Positions 52,794-62,373 of a DNA stretch of 64,000 bases are shown here, piece by piece. Within the stretch, counting starts at the first letter, position 1, and the number at the start of each line of letters is the position of its first letter. The DNA is from Ryuthela nishihirai (Eukaryota > Arthropoda > Arachnida > Araneae > Heptathelidae): contig JAWZYU010000020.1 of NCBI GenBank assembly GCA_038380435.1, positions 39,650,307-39,714,306 on the forward strand. The letters run 5' to 3'. The translations under genes were made by a program, and so were the position numbers. Under the pieces are notes generated by a model that searched no databases, had not been told where the DNA came from, and was given only the letters and a program-made list of their open reading frames with translations.

Positions 52794-53186
52794 AAATCGT
52801 TAACTTAAAAAAAATTGTGATGTTAAAGAAAAATTATTTCAGTGGTTGATGAAAAAGTGAAGCTTTTATTTGGAATCTTTTATCATTTTATTGATTTTTC
52901 TTTTTCATTTATTTTTTTTTTCGCCTTCATTTTAGGTAATGATACTGATGTAATCTAGATCTTATCTATTAAAACCATATATGCACATTCCCGCTGATAA
53001 GCTTCGGCTTAGTGAGATTTTTTTATGTAAAATAATTATTAATAATACTTATTGAAATAAATTTGAATTTGAATTTGAGAAATAGTGCCGGTCCGAGATA
53101 AAAAAAACCAATAGCCTCCGCTCATTCATTCGCTTGCATTCAATTATATATATATATTGAAGAGCCAAAACATTATGACCACCTGC

Positions 53187-53649
53187 CTAATATGATGTTG
53201 GTCTTCCACGTGCCACCAAAACAGCTCTTATCCGGCGAGGTATGGATGCTACAAGATTTCTAAAAGTGTCTTGTGGTATCTGGTACCAACACGTTACCAG
53301 CAGATCCTTTACATCTTGTAAGTTACGTGGTTGAGCCGCCGCAGATCGGATATGCTGTTCCAAAACAAACCACAGATGCTCGATTGGATTCATGTCTGGT
53401 GAATTTGGAGTATCCCTTCTGTTGATTCGTACCTTACGGGAAAGCATTCGCTCACCTCTAGCATCGATGAGCAGTGATCAGCCCCACACCTTGACGGCGG
53501 TTCGTGGTTTTTCCCTCCTCGGACCACTTTTTGATGGTACTAATCAAGGCTGACCGTGAGCACCCCACAAATCTTGCCGTCTCGGAAATGCGTCTGGCCA
53601 TTACAATTTGGCCTTTGTCAAACTCACTTAAGTCCGCTGTCTTTCCCAT
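53187..53649 (-). pseudogene. Tc1-like transposase: N- and C-terminal ends only
   Basis: The N-terminal part (53458-53649) begins [20 protein letters not shown] and continues through a helix-turn-helix ([20 protein letters not shown]). The C-terminal part (53187-53447) has NSPDMNPIEHLWFVLEQHIR, containing the third acidic catalytic position of the DDE triad. The first two catalytic aspartates lie in the deleted middle, so the protein could bind ends at most. Confidence 0.9.
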
Positions 53650-53659
53650 CTGAAGAACA

Positions 53660-54049
53660 GGGGCGGGGGTGGCTCAGTCGGTAGCGCGCCAGGCTCGTAA
53701 TCTGTAGTTCCAAGGTTCGAGTCCCAGCTGGGTCAGCGTTGAGATTTATCTCCGCAAAATTCCCTGCCCTGCCCACGGTCAGTAGGGGACACCGATGGGC
53801 TTGGAAAGGCCGCCGTCCGTCGGATGGGACGTTAAGCCGTGGCCCCGTGTGCGGGAGAGCCATACCCTGTGCACGTTAAAGAACACGCTGGATGGCCTTG
53901 ACGGGAGACTACCATCTGTCTCCCAACAGCTGTTCCAGTGGGTCCCCTCCCCCAACCTTCTCTGAGCCTTCGGGGTCCTTGTGACCTGGCCATTTAGCCC
54001 ATGGTGTGCAAAAAAAGTGCCGCTCAGTGGTAAAACAACCCAACCCAAA
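53660..54049 (+). mobile_element. Consensus-like full-length SINE-A nested in Tc1 remnant, 12-bp TSD
   Basis: Best reference copy: GGGGCGGGGGTGGCTCAGTC head, GGTTCGAGTCCC box B, GGGACGTTAAGCCGTGGCC body and GGTAAAACAACCCAACCCAA tail. Flanked by ATCTGAAGAACA at 53648-53659 and 54050-54061, which split the Tc1 sequence just outside the transposase start. Probably recent. Confidence 0.98.
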
Positions 54050-54244
54050 ATCTGAAGAACAAGAATAACACTGATTAACAGAGCTCATTATCAGGTGTTA
54101 TTTATACCGTTTCATGACCTTCACACGCGCCGTCGTTTACCTGCAGTTGCTTCGATTTGCATAAAGACGCGCTTGTCATAAGGTTTTTGCTCTTCGGTGT
54201 ATATCAACATAATTATCCATATAACAAAAGCAACCATTCAAGCA

Positions 54245-54601
54245 GCGGGGCGGGGGTGACTCAGTTGGTAGCGCGCCAGGCTCGCAATCTGCAGTTCCCA
54301 GGTTCGAGTCCCAGCTGAGTCAGCGTTGAGATTTTTCACTGCAAAACTTTCCGCCCTGTCCACCGTCAGTAGTGGACACCGATGGGCTTGGAAAGGCCGC
54401 GAATCGAATGGAACGTTAAGCCGTGGCTTCATGGGCGGGAAAGCCATACGCTGTGCACGTTAAAGAACACGCTGGATGGCCTTGACGGAAGGCTACTCTC
54501 TCTCCCAAGAGCTGTTGCAGTGGGTCCCCTCCCCCAACCTTCTCTGAGCTTTCGGGGTACATGTGACCTCGCCATTTAGCCCATTGTGTGCAAAAAAGTG
54601 C
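54245..54601 (+). mobile_element. SINE-A copy, tail-shortened, about 10-bp TSD
   Basis: Head GGGGCGGGGGTGACTCAGTTGG. It ends early at GCAAAAAAGTGC without the CGCTCAGAGG-AACCC tail, yet is flanked by CATTCAAGCAG (54234-54244) and CATCAAGCAG (54602-54611). So reverse transcription can start upstream of the usual 3' end. Confidence 0.92.
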
Positions 54602-54611
54602 CATCAAGCAG

Positions 54612-56002
54612 AGAGCTACAATGAACAAATTTATCAAAATGCAAACAGAAACCTTTTAAAACTGCTCATGCTTAAGATATTAATACTTTACACTCTCAAT
54701 TTTCCCCCTGCAGCATGCAATATGTGTTCATAAAACATTCTCAATACATGAGTCCGTTAAAGAAAAGGAAAAAAGAAACACCAGCCTGGCATACGACACA
54801 CATGAGAAGGAAAGCAAGAAAGCCTGTAACAGGGGGGAAGCAGAATAACTACATTGTAAAATTGCGCAATGTCCAATATCCTTGCCTCAACTGCTACCGA
54901 CAAAATACGCCCGCGTTCTTTAACCCTAATCCAGAATAATTCCTTCACAAAAGCCTTCGCGTCATCCCCAAAAGGGGGATGCTATCAGAAAGAGAAGTAG
55001 CGGCCTGAATAGAAAATCGGTGAACCCATTGCGACTGGCAAAGACATACGACACACCGACTGAAACCTCGCAGAGCGCACAGAGACATACATCGCTGTCA
55101 TAAGTGCGCGAGATAACTCGGCTTATTGTCATAGGTCACGAAGAAGATCGCGACCGCAGAGGACGGGTGGAGGATGACACGTTGCCACCCATCAAGATGC
55201 CGAAGAATGGGAATGCCGCTATCTTACACTTTGGCGGTCATTTGTAAAGGCTTCACGCCGGCTTGCTGGCCACACATTGTGTTTTACAGGGAAGCGAGAG
55301 CACTGGGAGTAATAAGGGTTCCGTTGCTATGGCGACAATCTGTTCGGATAGATTCACGTGTTTAAAGGGGGGAGGATGTCATCAGACGCCTATGCAGCAG
55401 CGTCACTGGTGAATTTTCGGCAAATCTCTGTCAGTTGAGCGTCCCCCACATCACCACCACACCCACGATCTCTGATGCATACAGTGCCCAAACATCACGG
55501 AGATACGCCCTTGCACTAATTCCCAATTTCGTTTCGTGCTTTTCTTTTCTGCTTTCATGTTTATATCTCCCGCGGCAAGTGTGATTTATTTCCTCGTCTG
55601 TGCAGATAATGGAAGTGGCCGCGATTCGATTCTTTTTTTTGGTGTTTCGTGCTCTGGGTGAAAAAAGGAACAAGAAACAAACATTAGCTGGAATGATAAT
55701 TAATTTTTCTTTGTGTTTCTCTCTTTTTTATCTTTTAGAGAGCGATTTTTTTACTTAGAATTCAAATTGTTGCATTTATTACTTTTTCACGCAGCATAGA
55801 AATATTATGGAAAGCGCATTTATTATATATTCATTCACTGTAATTCAGCAGATCCCGCTTATCTGAATGACGCGAATCGGAATATCCATGTTATCTAGGG
55901 TGTTTTTTTACGTAGTGCGGAATGTACTATAAAGAAAAAGACCCGATAATTTAAATCAACAAAAATAATTTGATGCACTATAGAATACAGGTACTGGACA
56001 GA
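54612..56002. other. Unassigned DNA with a GC-richer island (about 54960-55470)
   Basis: The island matches none of the repeats, is CpG-containing and carries an X-box-like motif. Frames of 60-80 codons on both strands have no recognisable domain. AT-rich DNA lies on both sides. Confidence 0.35.
55323..55336 (+). promoter_or_regulatory. RFX X-box-like motif
   Basis: GTTGCTATGGCGAC is close to the palindromic RFX X-box GTTGCCATGGCAAC (two differences). It lies in the GC-richer island; no gene is visible within the window beside it. Confidence 0.35.
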
Positions 56003-56883
56003 AAAACAGAACCAATTCCATCTATCTCTATAGAAAATCGCATTCAGAGCTCAATAATTTCTTCAATATGATTTTTAACGAAAAATGTCTCTAAAGATAA
56101 ATTAAAGATCTCAATCAAATCTCACTAAATGAAGATTTTAAACTATATTTGTTCAATATTCAAATAGTTACGAATGATGGAATATTTAACAGGCTACAAA
56201 ATAAGTGAATCTAACTAATGAATGTGTGATCAGAGATAATAATTGATTCTGCTAAACTCTTAACCTGTTTTAATTAAATTTCAAAATCAATTTTTTGTAA
56301 CCTGTTAAATATACCAGCTTTCACAACTGTTTGGGGTGGGGGTGGCTCAGTCGGTAGCGCGTCAGGCTCGTAATCTGTAGTTCCCAGGTTCGAGTCCCAG
56401 CTGGGTCAGCGTTGAGATTTATCTCCGCAAAATTCCCCGCCCTGCCCACGGTCAGTAGGGGACACCGATGGGGTTGGAAAGGCAGCCGTCCGTCGGATGA
56501 GACGTTAAGCCGTGGCCCCGTGTGCTGGAGAGCCATACCCTGTGCACGTTAAAGAACACGCTGGATGGCCTTGACGGGAGGCTACCATCTGTCTCCCAAC
56601 AGCTGTTCCAGTGGGTCCCCTCCCCCAACCTTCTCTGAGCCTTCGGGGTCCATGTGACCTGGCCATTTAGCCCATTGTGTGCAAAAAAGTGCCGCTCAGA
56701 GGTAAAACAACCCAACCCACAACTGTTTGAGTACTGAACAAATATTGTTCAAAAATCGAGATTTAGATAGATTTGATCGAGATTTTTATCAATAGACATA
56801 TTTCTCATTAAAAAACCTGTTGAAGAAGATTCAGCTCTGAATGTGATTTTCTATCGAGATAATATGGAACTGTTTCCATTTTT
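56003..56883. repeat. Fold-back element with about 210-bp arms, split by SINE-A
   Basis: The left arm (about 56003-56215) is the imperfect reverse complement of 56718-56883 continued by about 56288-56333. Paired blocks include TATAGAAAATCGCATTCAGA, AAATCTCACTAAAT-like, ATATTTGTTCA and GAATATTTAACAGGCTACAA. A SINE-A at 56334-56717 interrupts the right arm. No frame is coding. Related fragments occur at 527-590 and 36690-36830, so the arm sequence is a dispersed repeat. It may be a large MITE or two opposed copies of one unit. Confidence 0.75.
56334..56717 (+). mobile_element. Full-length young SINE-A copy, 12-bp TSD
   Basis: Flanked by CACAACTGTTTG at 56322-56333 and 56718-56729. Near consensus. 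Inserted in the right arm of the fold-back element. Confidence 0.97.
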
Positions 56884-57241
56884 GGGTTGGGTTGAGTTGT
56901 TTTACCTCTGAGCGGCATTTTTTGCACACCATGGGCTAAATGGCCAGGTCACATGGATCCCGAAGGCTCAGAGAAAGTTGGGGGAGGGGACCCACTGGAA
57001 CAGCTGTTGGGAGAAAGATGGTAGCCTCCCCTCAAGGCCATCCAGCGTGTTCTTTATCGTGGGCAGGGTATGGCTCTCCCGCAGAAGGGGCCACGGTTTA
57101 ACGTCCCATCCGACGGAAGGCGGTCTTTCCAAGCCCATCGGCGTCCCCTACTGACCGTGGGCAGGGCGGAGAATTTTGCAGAGATAAATCTCGACGCTGA
57201 CACAGCTGGGACTCGAACCTGGGAGCTACAGATTACGAGTC
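56884..57241 (-). mobile_element. SINE-A copy lacking box A, 11-bp TSD
   Basis: Flanked by TTTCCATTTTT at 56873-56883 and 57242-57252. The element ends at GCTACAGATTACGAG, so the first 30-40 bp of the tRNA head, including box A, are absent: a genuine 5' truncation at insertion. Confidence 0.96.
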
Positions 57242-57400
57242 TTTCCATTTTTGTGTCCAGCATCTGTATATATACAGGGTGTATCTGAAAAAGTGGGCAA
57301 AACTTTACGGGGTGGTAGAAAGCAGCTATACGAGCAATGTTCGTCATAGAAAGTATGGGCGGAACGCAAACGGCGAGCCGCTAGGTGGCGTTGGAAATGG

Positions 57401-57408
57401 TATAAAAG
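57401..57408 (+). promoter_or_regulatory. TATA box of the transposon
   Basis: TATAAAAG lies 47 bp before the start codon at 57455, inside the element and just inside its left inverted repeat. Plausible promoter of the transposase. Confidence 0.5.
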
Positions 57409-57454
57409 GGTCGGTCCGCGCACAACGGCATTTCTACCGTGGATTGACGAGAGG

Positions 57455-57676
57455 ATGGCTGGTTATACTAACCACGAAATGGCGGATATGCACTTTAAAA
57501 GCCTAATCTACGAGTGCCCCATTGAAACCGATATGGATCTAGTCGCCAGGATCGCTATTGTTGTCGGCGATATTCGGGAAATGCCTGATGTCTTCGCAAA
57601 TGTGCGTCGGTCCCTATCCCGCAGGTATGAAGCCTGCATTACAGCTGGCGGCAGCTCTTTTGAGCAATTTCTTTGA
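57455..57676 (+). pseudogene. Internally deleted DUF4817-type transposase fusion
   Basis: The 73-codon frame joins an N-terminus of the DUF4817 type (MAGYTNHEMADMHFKSLIYE) to a C-terminal tail (DLVARIAIVVGDIREMPDVF and CITAGGSSFEQFL) typical of the end of these transposases. The catalytic middle is gone, but the frame is open, so deletion happened in frame or selection preserved the reading. A repressor role is possible but not shown. Confidence 0.75.
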
Positions 57677-57885
57677 GCATGTACCTCAATTACATTCCTG
57701 TTAATAAATGTTTTCTGAAGTATCTCCTCTCCTTCTTGTGTTCATTCTTTAAATGTGACAGTGGAAAACTACCTTTTAACTTCTCACCGCTTGCGTTCCG
57801 ACCATACATTCTATGACGAATATTGCTCGTATAGCTGCGTTCTACCACCCCGTAAAGTTTTGCCCACTTTTTCAGATTCACCCTG

Positions 57886-58460
57886 TATATGTATGTAAGT
57901 ATCTGATAGCCTACTACTGAAATGAATAGAACCTCAATTATACGGATTTCGATTGTACGAACCCCGAGTATATGAATCTCAATAAAACGAACCTTAATCA
58001 TCATGATTCCTGAATAATTTATTTTCGTTATTGTTGTTTGCTTGTCGGTATTAATGAGCATAAATTTCACATACCATAATAATACGACAAAGAAATTAAT
58101 TTTTTTTTCATAATCCTTACCTGCATAAACATACTTTTTCATTAAATTTTACATCCTATTTCCAGATAATCAAAATCATTCGAAATCCATTTAGGCAAAA
58201 TGGAAGAATTCCACTTCAGTTGCTCGGGGGAAGCGTGAAGAGGAGTGGGGAGGGAACGGAGAAGGTTCAATCGATACTATCAGACTACTCACTATTTTCA
58301 GATAGACATTTCCATGTGCATAGACATTTTCTCTGTTATTTGAAGGAAACATTAAATCATAAATTCCATTATCACTAAAATAAGTTCTTTATTGTACAAG
58401 GTAGGAGACAAATTAGAGAACAAGGTAAAGAGATCTTTATCCTTATTTTTAGCAATAGAG
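57886..58460. other. AT-rich spacer, no gene
   Basis: Nothing recognised. Confidence 0.5.
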
Positions 58461-58849
58461 TTGGGTTGGGTTGTTTTTCCTCTGAGCGGCACTTTTTTGC
58501 ACACCATGGGCTAAATGGCCAGGTCACATGGACCCCGAAGACTCAGAGAAGGTTGGGGGAGGGGACCCACTGGAACAGCTGTTGGGAGACAGATGGTAGC
58601 CTCCCGTCAAGGCCATCCAGCGTGTTCTCTAACGTGCACAGGGTATGGCTCTCCCGCACACGGGGGCACGGCGTAACGCCCCATCCGACGGATGGCGGCC
58701 TTTCCAAACCCAGCGGTGTCCCCTACTGACCGTGGGCAAGGCGGGGAGTTTTGCGGAGATAAATCTCGACGCTGACCCAGCTGAGACTCGAACCTGGGAA
58801 CTACAGATTACGAGCCTGGCGCGCTACCGACTGAGCCACCCCCGCCCCA
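58461..58849 (-). mobile_element. Full-length SINE-A copy
   Basis: TTGGGTTGGGTTGTTTTTCC tail on the left and GAGCCACCCCCGCCCC head on the right. Close to consensus, with CpG-type changes. I found no clean flanking duplication. Confidence 0.94.
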
Positions 58850-59298
58850 GTGAATGACGTATGATCCTGTTTTATGACAGGTTTGACAAAACTGGATTAA
58901 TTATTAACACTGTAAAGATATGCATTTTTAGCAAAAAAAATATACATCAATAACCTTTAAACGCTTCCATTTCATTTTCTAACTCTACAATCGAAACTTA
59001 ATTGCTTTTGAAATGCTATTTGCAAATAATTTACTATTTCTCTGTGAAAAACATTATAATTTTTAAAACACGATACACTGACTAGAAAAGGTGTTTGAGA
59101 TTTTCCCCATTTTCATATAATTATTTTCACTGCACTACAGTACGTCGATATTTTTACATGCACTGAAAAATTTCGATTTATTTTATATTATAATCGAGGT
59201 GTAATAACCGTAAGTCAGAAAAGCTTAATGCATAGGACTGAATTAGGATTTTTTAACTGTAAAAATATTGTTTAGTTTTTGTTGTTGACAAGTATCCC
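58850..59298. other. AT-rich spacer, no gene
   Basis: Nothing recognised. Confidence 0.5.
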
Positions 59299-59450
59299 TA
59301 GAGATCAGAGTTGGACTGAGGAAAATAGTTCACTTGTCATCGGCCAGGAGACAGATGGAAACTTGCTCTCATTTCGATCCGCGTGTTCCTTAACTTACGC
59401 AGGGTATGCTGCGCATTTTCTCACTGAGGGAACGCAGATTAGCAGAGTAA
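59299..59450 (-). mobile_element. SINE-A internal fragment
   Basis: GATCAGAGTTGGACTGAGG, GGAGACAGATGGAAAC, GCGTGTTCCTTAACTTACGC and AGGGTATGCTGCGC are in family order. Both ends are missing. Confidence 0.7.
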
Positions 59451-59614
59451 ATATCAAGCTAGTACAGGGAAATTCACGCATAGTAACCAATTTCATGCAT
59501 AGGAGTCAAATTTGTGTTTGAAAATGCAAAGGAGTTTCTTTCGAAAAGCATATCTTTGATATCATCTCAGTTTACTTGTTCAGTCAGTAGTTTCAGTTAC
59601 TTACTATCAATATA

Positions 59615-59906
59615 TATTTTATTAATAGGCTATATTATATATATATTATCAATAGGCGATATTACATATATATATTATCAATTTTTTAAATACCCCCTCA
59701 AGCAGCTGCTTGCCACAGAGGTCTGACAGGAGCCTGTCAGTTTATATGCCATAGTAGAAGATCTGAGAGGATGGCAGGATCTCAGCAGAAAAACGACACA
59801 CATCCATGCCTTACCCGGGGCTCGAACCCGGTCCCATTAGATCAATAGCCAAGCGTGCTAACCACTCGGCCACGAGACGGCTATATTATCAATAGGCTAT
59901 ATTATA
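59615..59906. repeat. AT-rich short repeat hosting two transposon insertions
   Basis: Variants of TATTATCAATAGGCTATATT recur near 59618, 59645, 59671, 59883 and again beyond the next element at about 60515. A SINE-B and a DUF4817-type element are inserted into it. Confidence 0.75.
59683..59881 (-). mobile_element. SINE-B copy with 12-bp direct flanks
   Basis: Near consensus: CCCCCTCAAGCAGCTGCTTG at the left and ACCACTCGGCCACGAGACGG at the right. TATATTATCAAT occurs at 59671-59682 and 59882-59893. Because the host DNA is itself a repeat of that motif, the flanks are not proof of a target duplication. Confidence 0.92.
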
Positions 59907-60508
59907 CAGGGTGATTCAGAATTCATCATCAATATTTGGTGGGGAGGTAGGTAATAAGAAACGAAGGAGATTTCACATAGGAAAGCATGGGCGCATATGC
60001 CATGTAGTAGGGCAAAATGACCCCAGTTCAATGATGGAAAGAACACATAAGAAGGAAGTGGTAAGGAAAAAACATTTATTATCTTACATGTAACATTTCT
60101 TTGCATTGGTTGTACAGACTTACAAGAGGTGCTCGAACTGCCGACCATGTGAATACGATGAATACGTGAAAACATTTGATGCTGTGGCACACGGCGGTTT
60201 GGGAAGCGCGCTGCATACAATTGCCTGGCTCGAAGACATCTTTCTGCTGCCGCACCGTAAGTTACATGCATATCTGCACATTCATTCCACGTATACCGGT
60301 TCATGTTACTTCTGCAAATTCACCTTGTCGAATGACAACTGACTGCACGCGTCAAACAGCTGTGCTTCTGTATGAGAGGTGTGTACACACAGCGCCCTCT
60401 ACACCACCATGCGTTCGTCTGCCCCCATACTTTCCTATGTGAAATCTCTTTCTTTTCTTATTCCCTTCCTCCCCACTAAATATTGATAATGAATTCTGAA
60501 TCACCCTG
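59907..60508 (-). mobile_element. Second TIR element with DUF4817-type remnant, 602 bp
   Basis: CAGGGTGATTCAGAATTCAT at the left is mirrored by ATGAATTCTGAATCACCCTG at the right with TA flanks. Inverted repeats are about 90 bp, including GATTTCACATAGGAAAG. The terminal CAGGGTG is shared with the element at 57275, but the rest of the repeats differ, so they are distinct families of one superfamily. Confidence 0.92.
60145..60304 (-). pseudogene. DUF4817-type transposase, N-terminal part only
   Basis: Starts MNRYTWNECADMHVTYGAAA and continues LYAARFPNRRVPQHQMFSRI, the helix-turn-helix type N-terminus named DUF4817. After about residue 52 the sequence no longer resembles the family and the frame runs into the right-hand inverted repeat. 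The catalytic domain is absent. Confidence 0.8.
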
Positions 60509-61159
60509 TATATATATTATTAATAGGCTGGATAGTTTCCATCTAAAAGTATCTATAAATGTTAAAATAAGCAGCATCCATTTGCTTTACAGAACTAAAC
60601 TTTTATCGTCTGTAGAAAAACTTTTCTGCAACTATTTCTAGTTTTCAAATAAATTATTTTTCCTTTCTATAGTGTTCTATGTGGAACACTCTCACCCATT
60701 AAATTCTTTCTACTGTTTTTTTACACTCCCAATCGCAAAAAAATAATTCAGAGCGTTGTTGCCTTTTGTGTTGACCAAAGCCACTCTCTAAAACACCTTT
60801 AGCGAGGAAGCGGCATCTGTGAGCAGGACCTCAACCCACCTACACGTTTCTAATTCAGTTGAACCTTACTCTCCTCCCTTACACGATCTTTTAAACTTCC
60901 AACTTAATTTTTCAGTTCCGTAGGATAACAAAACACGTGACCTTTATTTCCTCCGTTCCACAAGGGCGCTACACGCTCCCTCGCAACAGACTGGGAAGTT
61001 CTTTTAATGCGCCGCCGCAGCTTAATACGGCGAACACCGTTCTCGTTGGCAGCCTCCTGCTCCTGACAAGTGACAGATTGTAGTGCGCTACGCAAGAACT
61101 GGTTTTACCTATGATTGGTGGAGGAACGGTAGTTGCTTAGGGGGGAAGGGGAGGGGGAG
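60509..61159. other. Unassigned DNA, no gene
   Basis: About 60930-61110 is GC-richer and unlike the repeats here (TTAATGCGCCGCCGCAGC). No recognisable coding signal. Confidence 0.4.
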
Positions 61160-61215
61160 GAGGCAGAGCTTCAGTCGGTAGCGTGCCAGTCTCGCAAGCT
61201 GGTTTCGCATGTTTC
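61160..61215 (+). mobile_element. SINE-A head fragment
   Basis: GCAGAGCTTCAGTCGGTAGC followed by GTGCCAGTCTCGCAAG. Only the tRNA-like head is left. Confidence 0.6.
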
Positions 61216-61282
61216 AAACTTTGGAGTGCTGAAGAATTTTCTGCAACTTTTCGTCTTTGTCTACAATAAGAGAGAGAGAGAA

Positions 61283-61740
61283 GATTTCGATGGATTTTGA
61301 AAGAGAGAAAGATTTGTGTGGAAAAGGCTGCTGATCGATTTAGAAAGAAAGATTGGTATGGAAACGGGTTGCTAATAGATTTAGAAAGAGATAAAGATTG
61401 GTACGGAAAGATTATTGATAAATTTCGAAAGAGACAAAGATTGGTGCAGAAAGGGTTGCTGTTGAATTTAGAAAGAAACAAAGATTGGTATTGATACGGT
61501 TGCTGATGAATTTAGAAAGAAATAAATATTGCTATAGAAAGGTTGTTGATAAATTTCAAAAAGAGAAAAAGATTGGTGTAGAAAGGGTTGCTGATGGATT
61601 TCGAAAGAAACAAGGATTGGTGTGGAAATGGTTGCTGATGGATTTCGAAAGAAACAAGGATTGGTGTGGAAATGGTTGCTGATGGATTTCGAAAGAAACA
61701 AGGATTGGTGTGGAAAGGGTTGCTAATGGATTTCAAAAGG
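61283..61740. repeat. 44-bp tandem repeat, about 10 units
   Basis: GATTTCGAAAGAAACAAGGA then TTGGTGTGGAAATGGTTGCTGATG. The last units start at 61597, 61641 and 61685 and are nearly identical. Earlier units are degenerate and vary in spacing. A looser GATTTGGAAGGAGA pattern continues to about 61900. Open frames on both strands come from the repeat. Confidence 0.93.
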
Positions 61741-62373
61741 GATACCGATGTGTTTGGAAAGAGAAATAATAGGTTTGAAAGGAAGATTAATAGATTTCGA
61801 AGAGAGACACGATTGGTTTTATAAGAAACACTGATGTATTTGGAGACTAACGCCGATGGATTTGGAAGGAGACATCAAAAGGGGTTTGGGAATGGATACT
61901 ATGGATTTGGAAATGACAGATATCAAGTCGTGGATCAGTGTACACATTATTCTTGAAGTCAAGGCAAAATATTTAAAACTGGAAGATTAGAAAAGCTATT
62001 TTTTTTCTAGTTTTGGCACCATAACCATAGTCGTTTTCGTTTATGTTTCTAGTTTCTAGTTTCGCACCATAACCATAGTCGTATTTCTTTCGAATTTTTC
62101 ACAAAAAAAAGACTTGTTAATTTTGTATGTAGTTTTTTACTTTATTTGTTGGAGTCATACGCGATGCATTTAGGTATCGTTTGATTATTATCACTTTCTT
62201 TTACCAAAATTCACTACCCAAAATTACCCAAAATTCACGAATTTATTGTAATACTTTCTTTAATACAGAATAATTCTGGATTATCCGAATTCTATAGTCC
62301 CCAATTAATCCAGATAATTTAGTTTTCATTATATTATAAAACAGTCAAAAAAGGGACTGAATGGGTGCAGAAA
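61741..62373. other. AT-rich spacer, no gene
   Basis: Includes a short direct duplication of TAGTTT-GCACCATAACCATAGTCGT near 62010 and 62060. Nothing coding. Confidence 0.5.

Larger units (their letters stand above)
48601..53090 (+). mobile_element. LINE copy 2: inactivated non-LTR retrotransposon
   Basis: About 4.4 kb with a probable 5' UTR (start approximate), ORF1 from 48835, ORF2 to about 52800 and a 3' end of AATTTGAATTTGAATTTGA short tandem units at about 53062-53086, a tail type common in Jockey/CR1-group elements. Protein order is the same as copy 1, but the sequences differ widely and the tails differ, so the two are different families. Broken by several frameshifts and stops. Confidence 0.88.
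53157..54198 (-). mobile_element. Internally deleted Tc1-like element with a nested SINE-A
   Basis: Terminal inverted repeats are TTGAAGAGCCAAAACATTAT on the left and, reading inward from the right, CACCGAAGAGCAAAAACCTT. TA lies at both edges. Without the 390-bp SINE and its duplication the element is about 640 bp, less than half of a full Tc1. It is non-autonomous. Confidence 0.88.
57275..57885 (+). mobile_element. TIR element with DUF4817-type transposase remnant, 611 bp
   Basis: CAGGGTGTATCTGAAAAAGT at the left is mirrored by ACTTTTTCAGATTCACCCTG at the right, with TA flanks. The inverted repeats extend about 108 bp with few mismatches (ACGGGGTGGTAGAA, AGCTATACGAGCAAT). The length and a fused short frame show an internal deletion. 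Confidence 0.92.

Noticed and set aside
58461..58475. Telomere-like TTGGG repeats
   Set aside because: Only two or three units, located at the SINE-A tail in every case; they are the complement of the AACCC tail.
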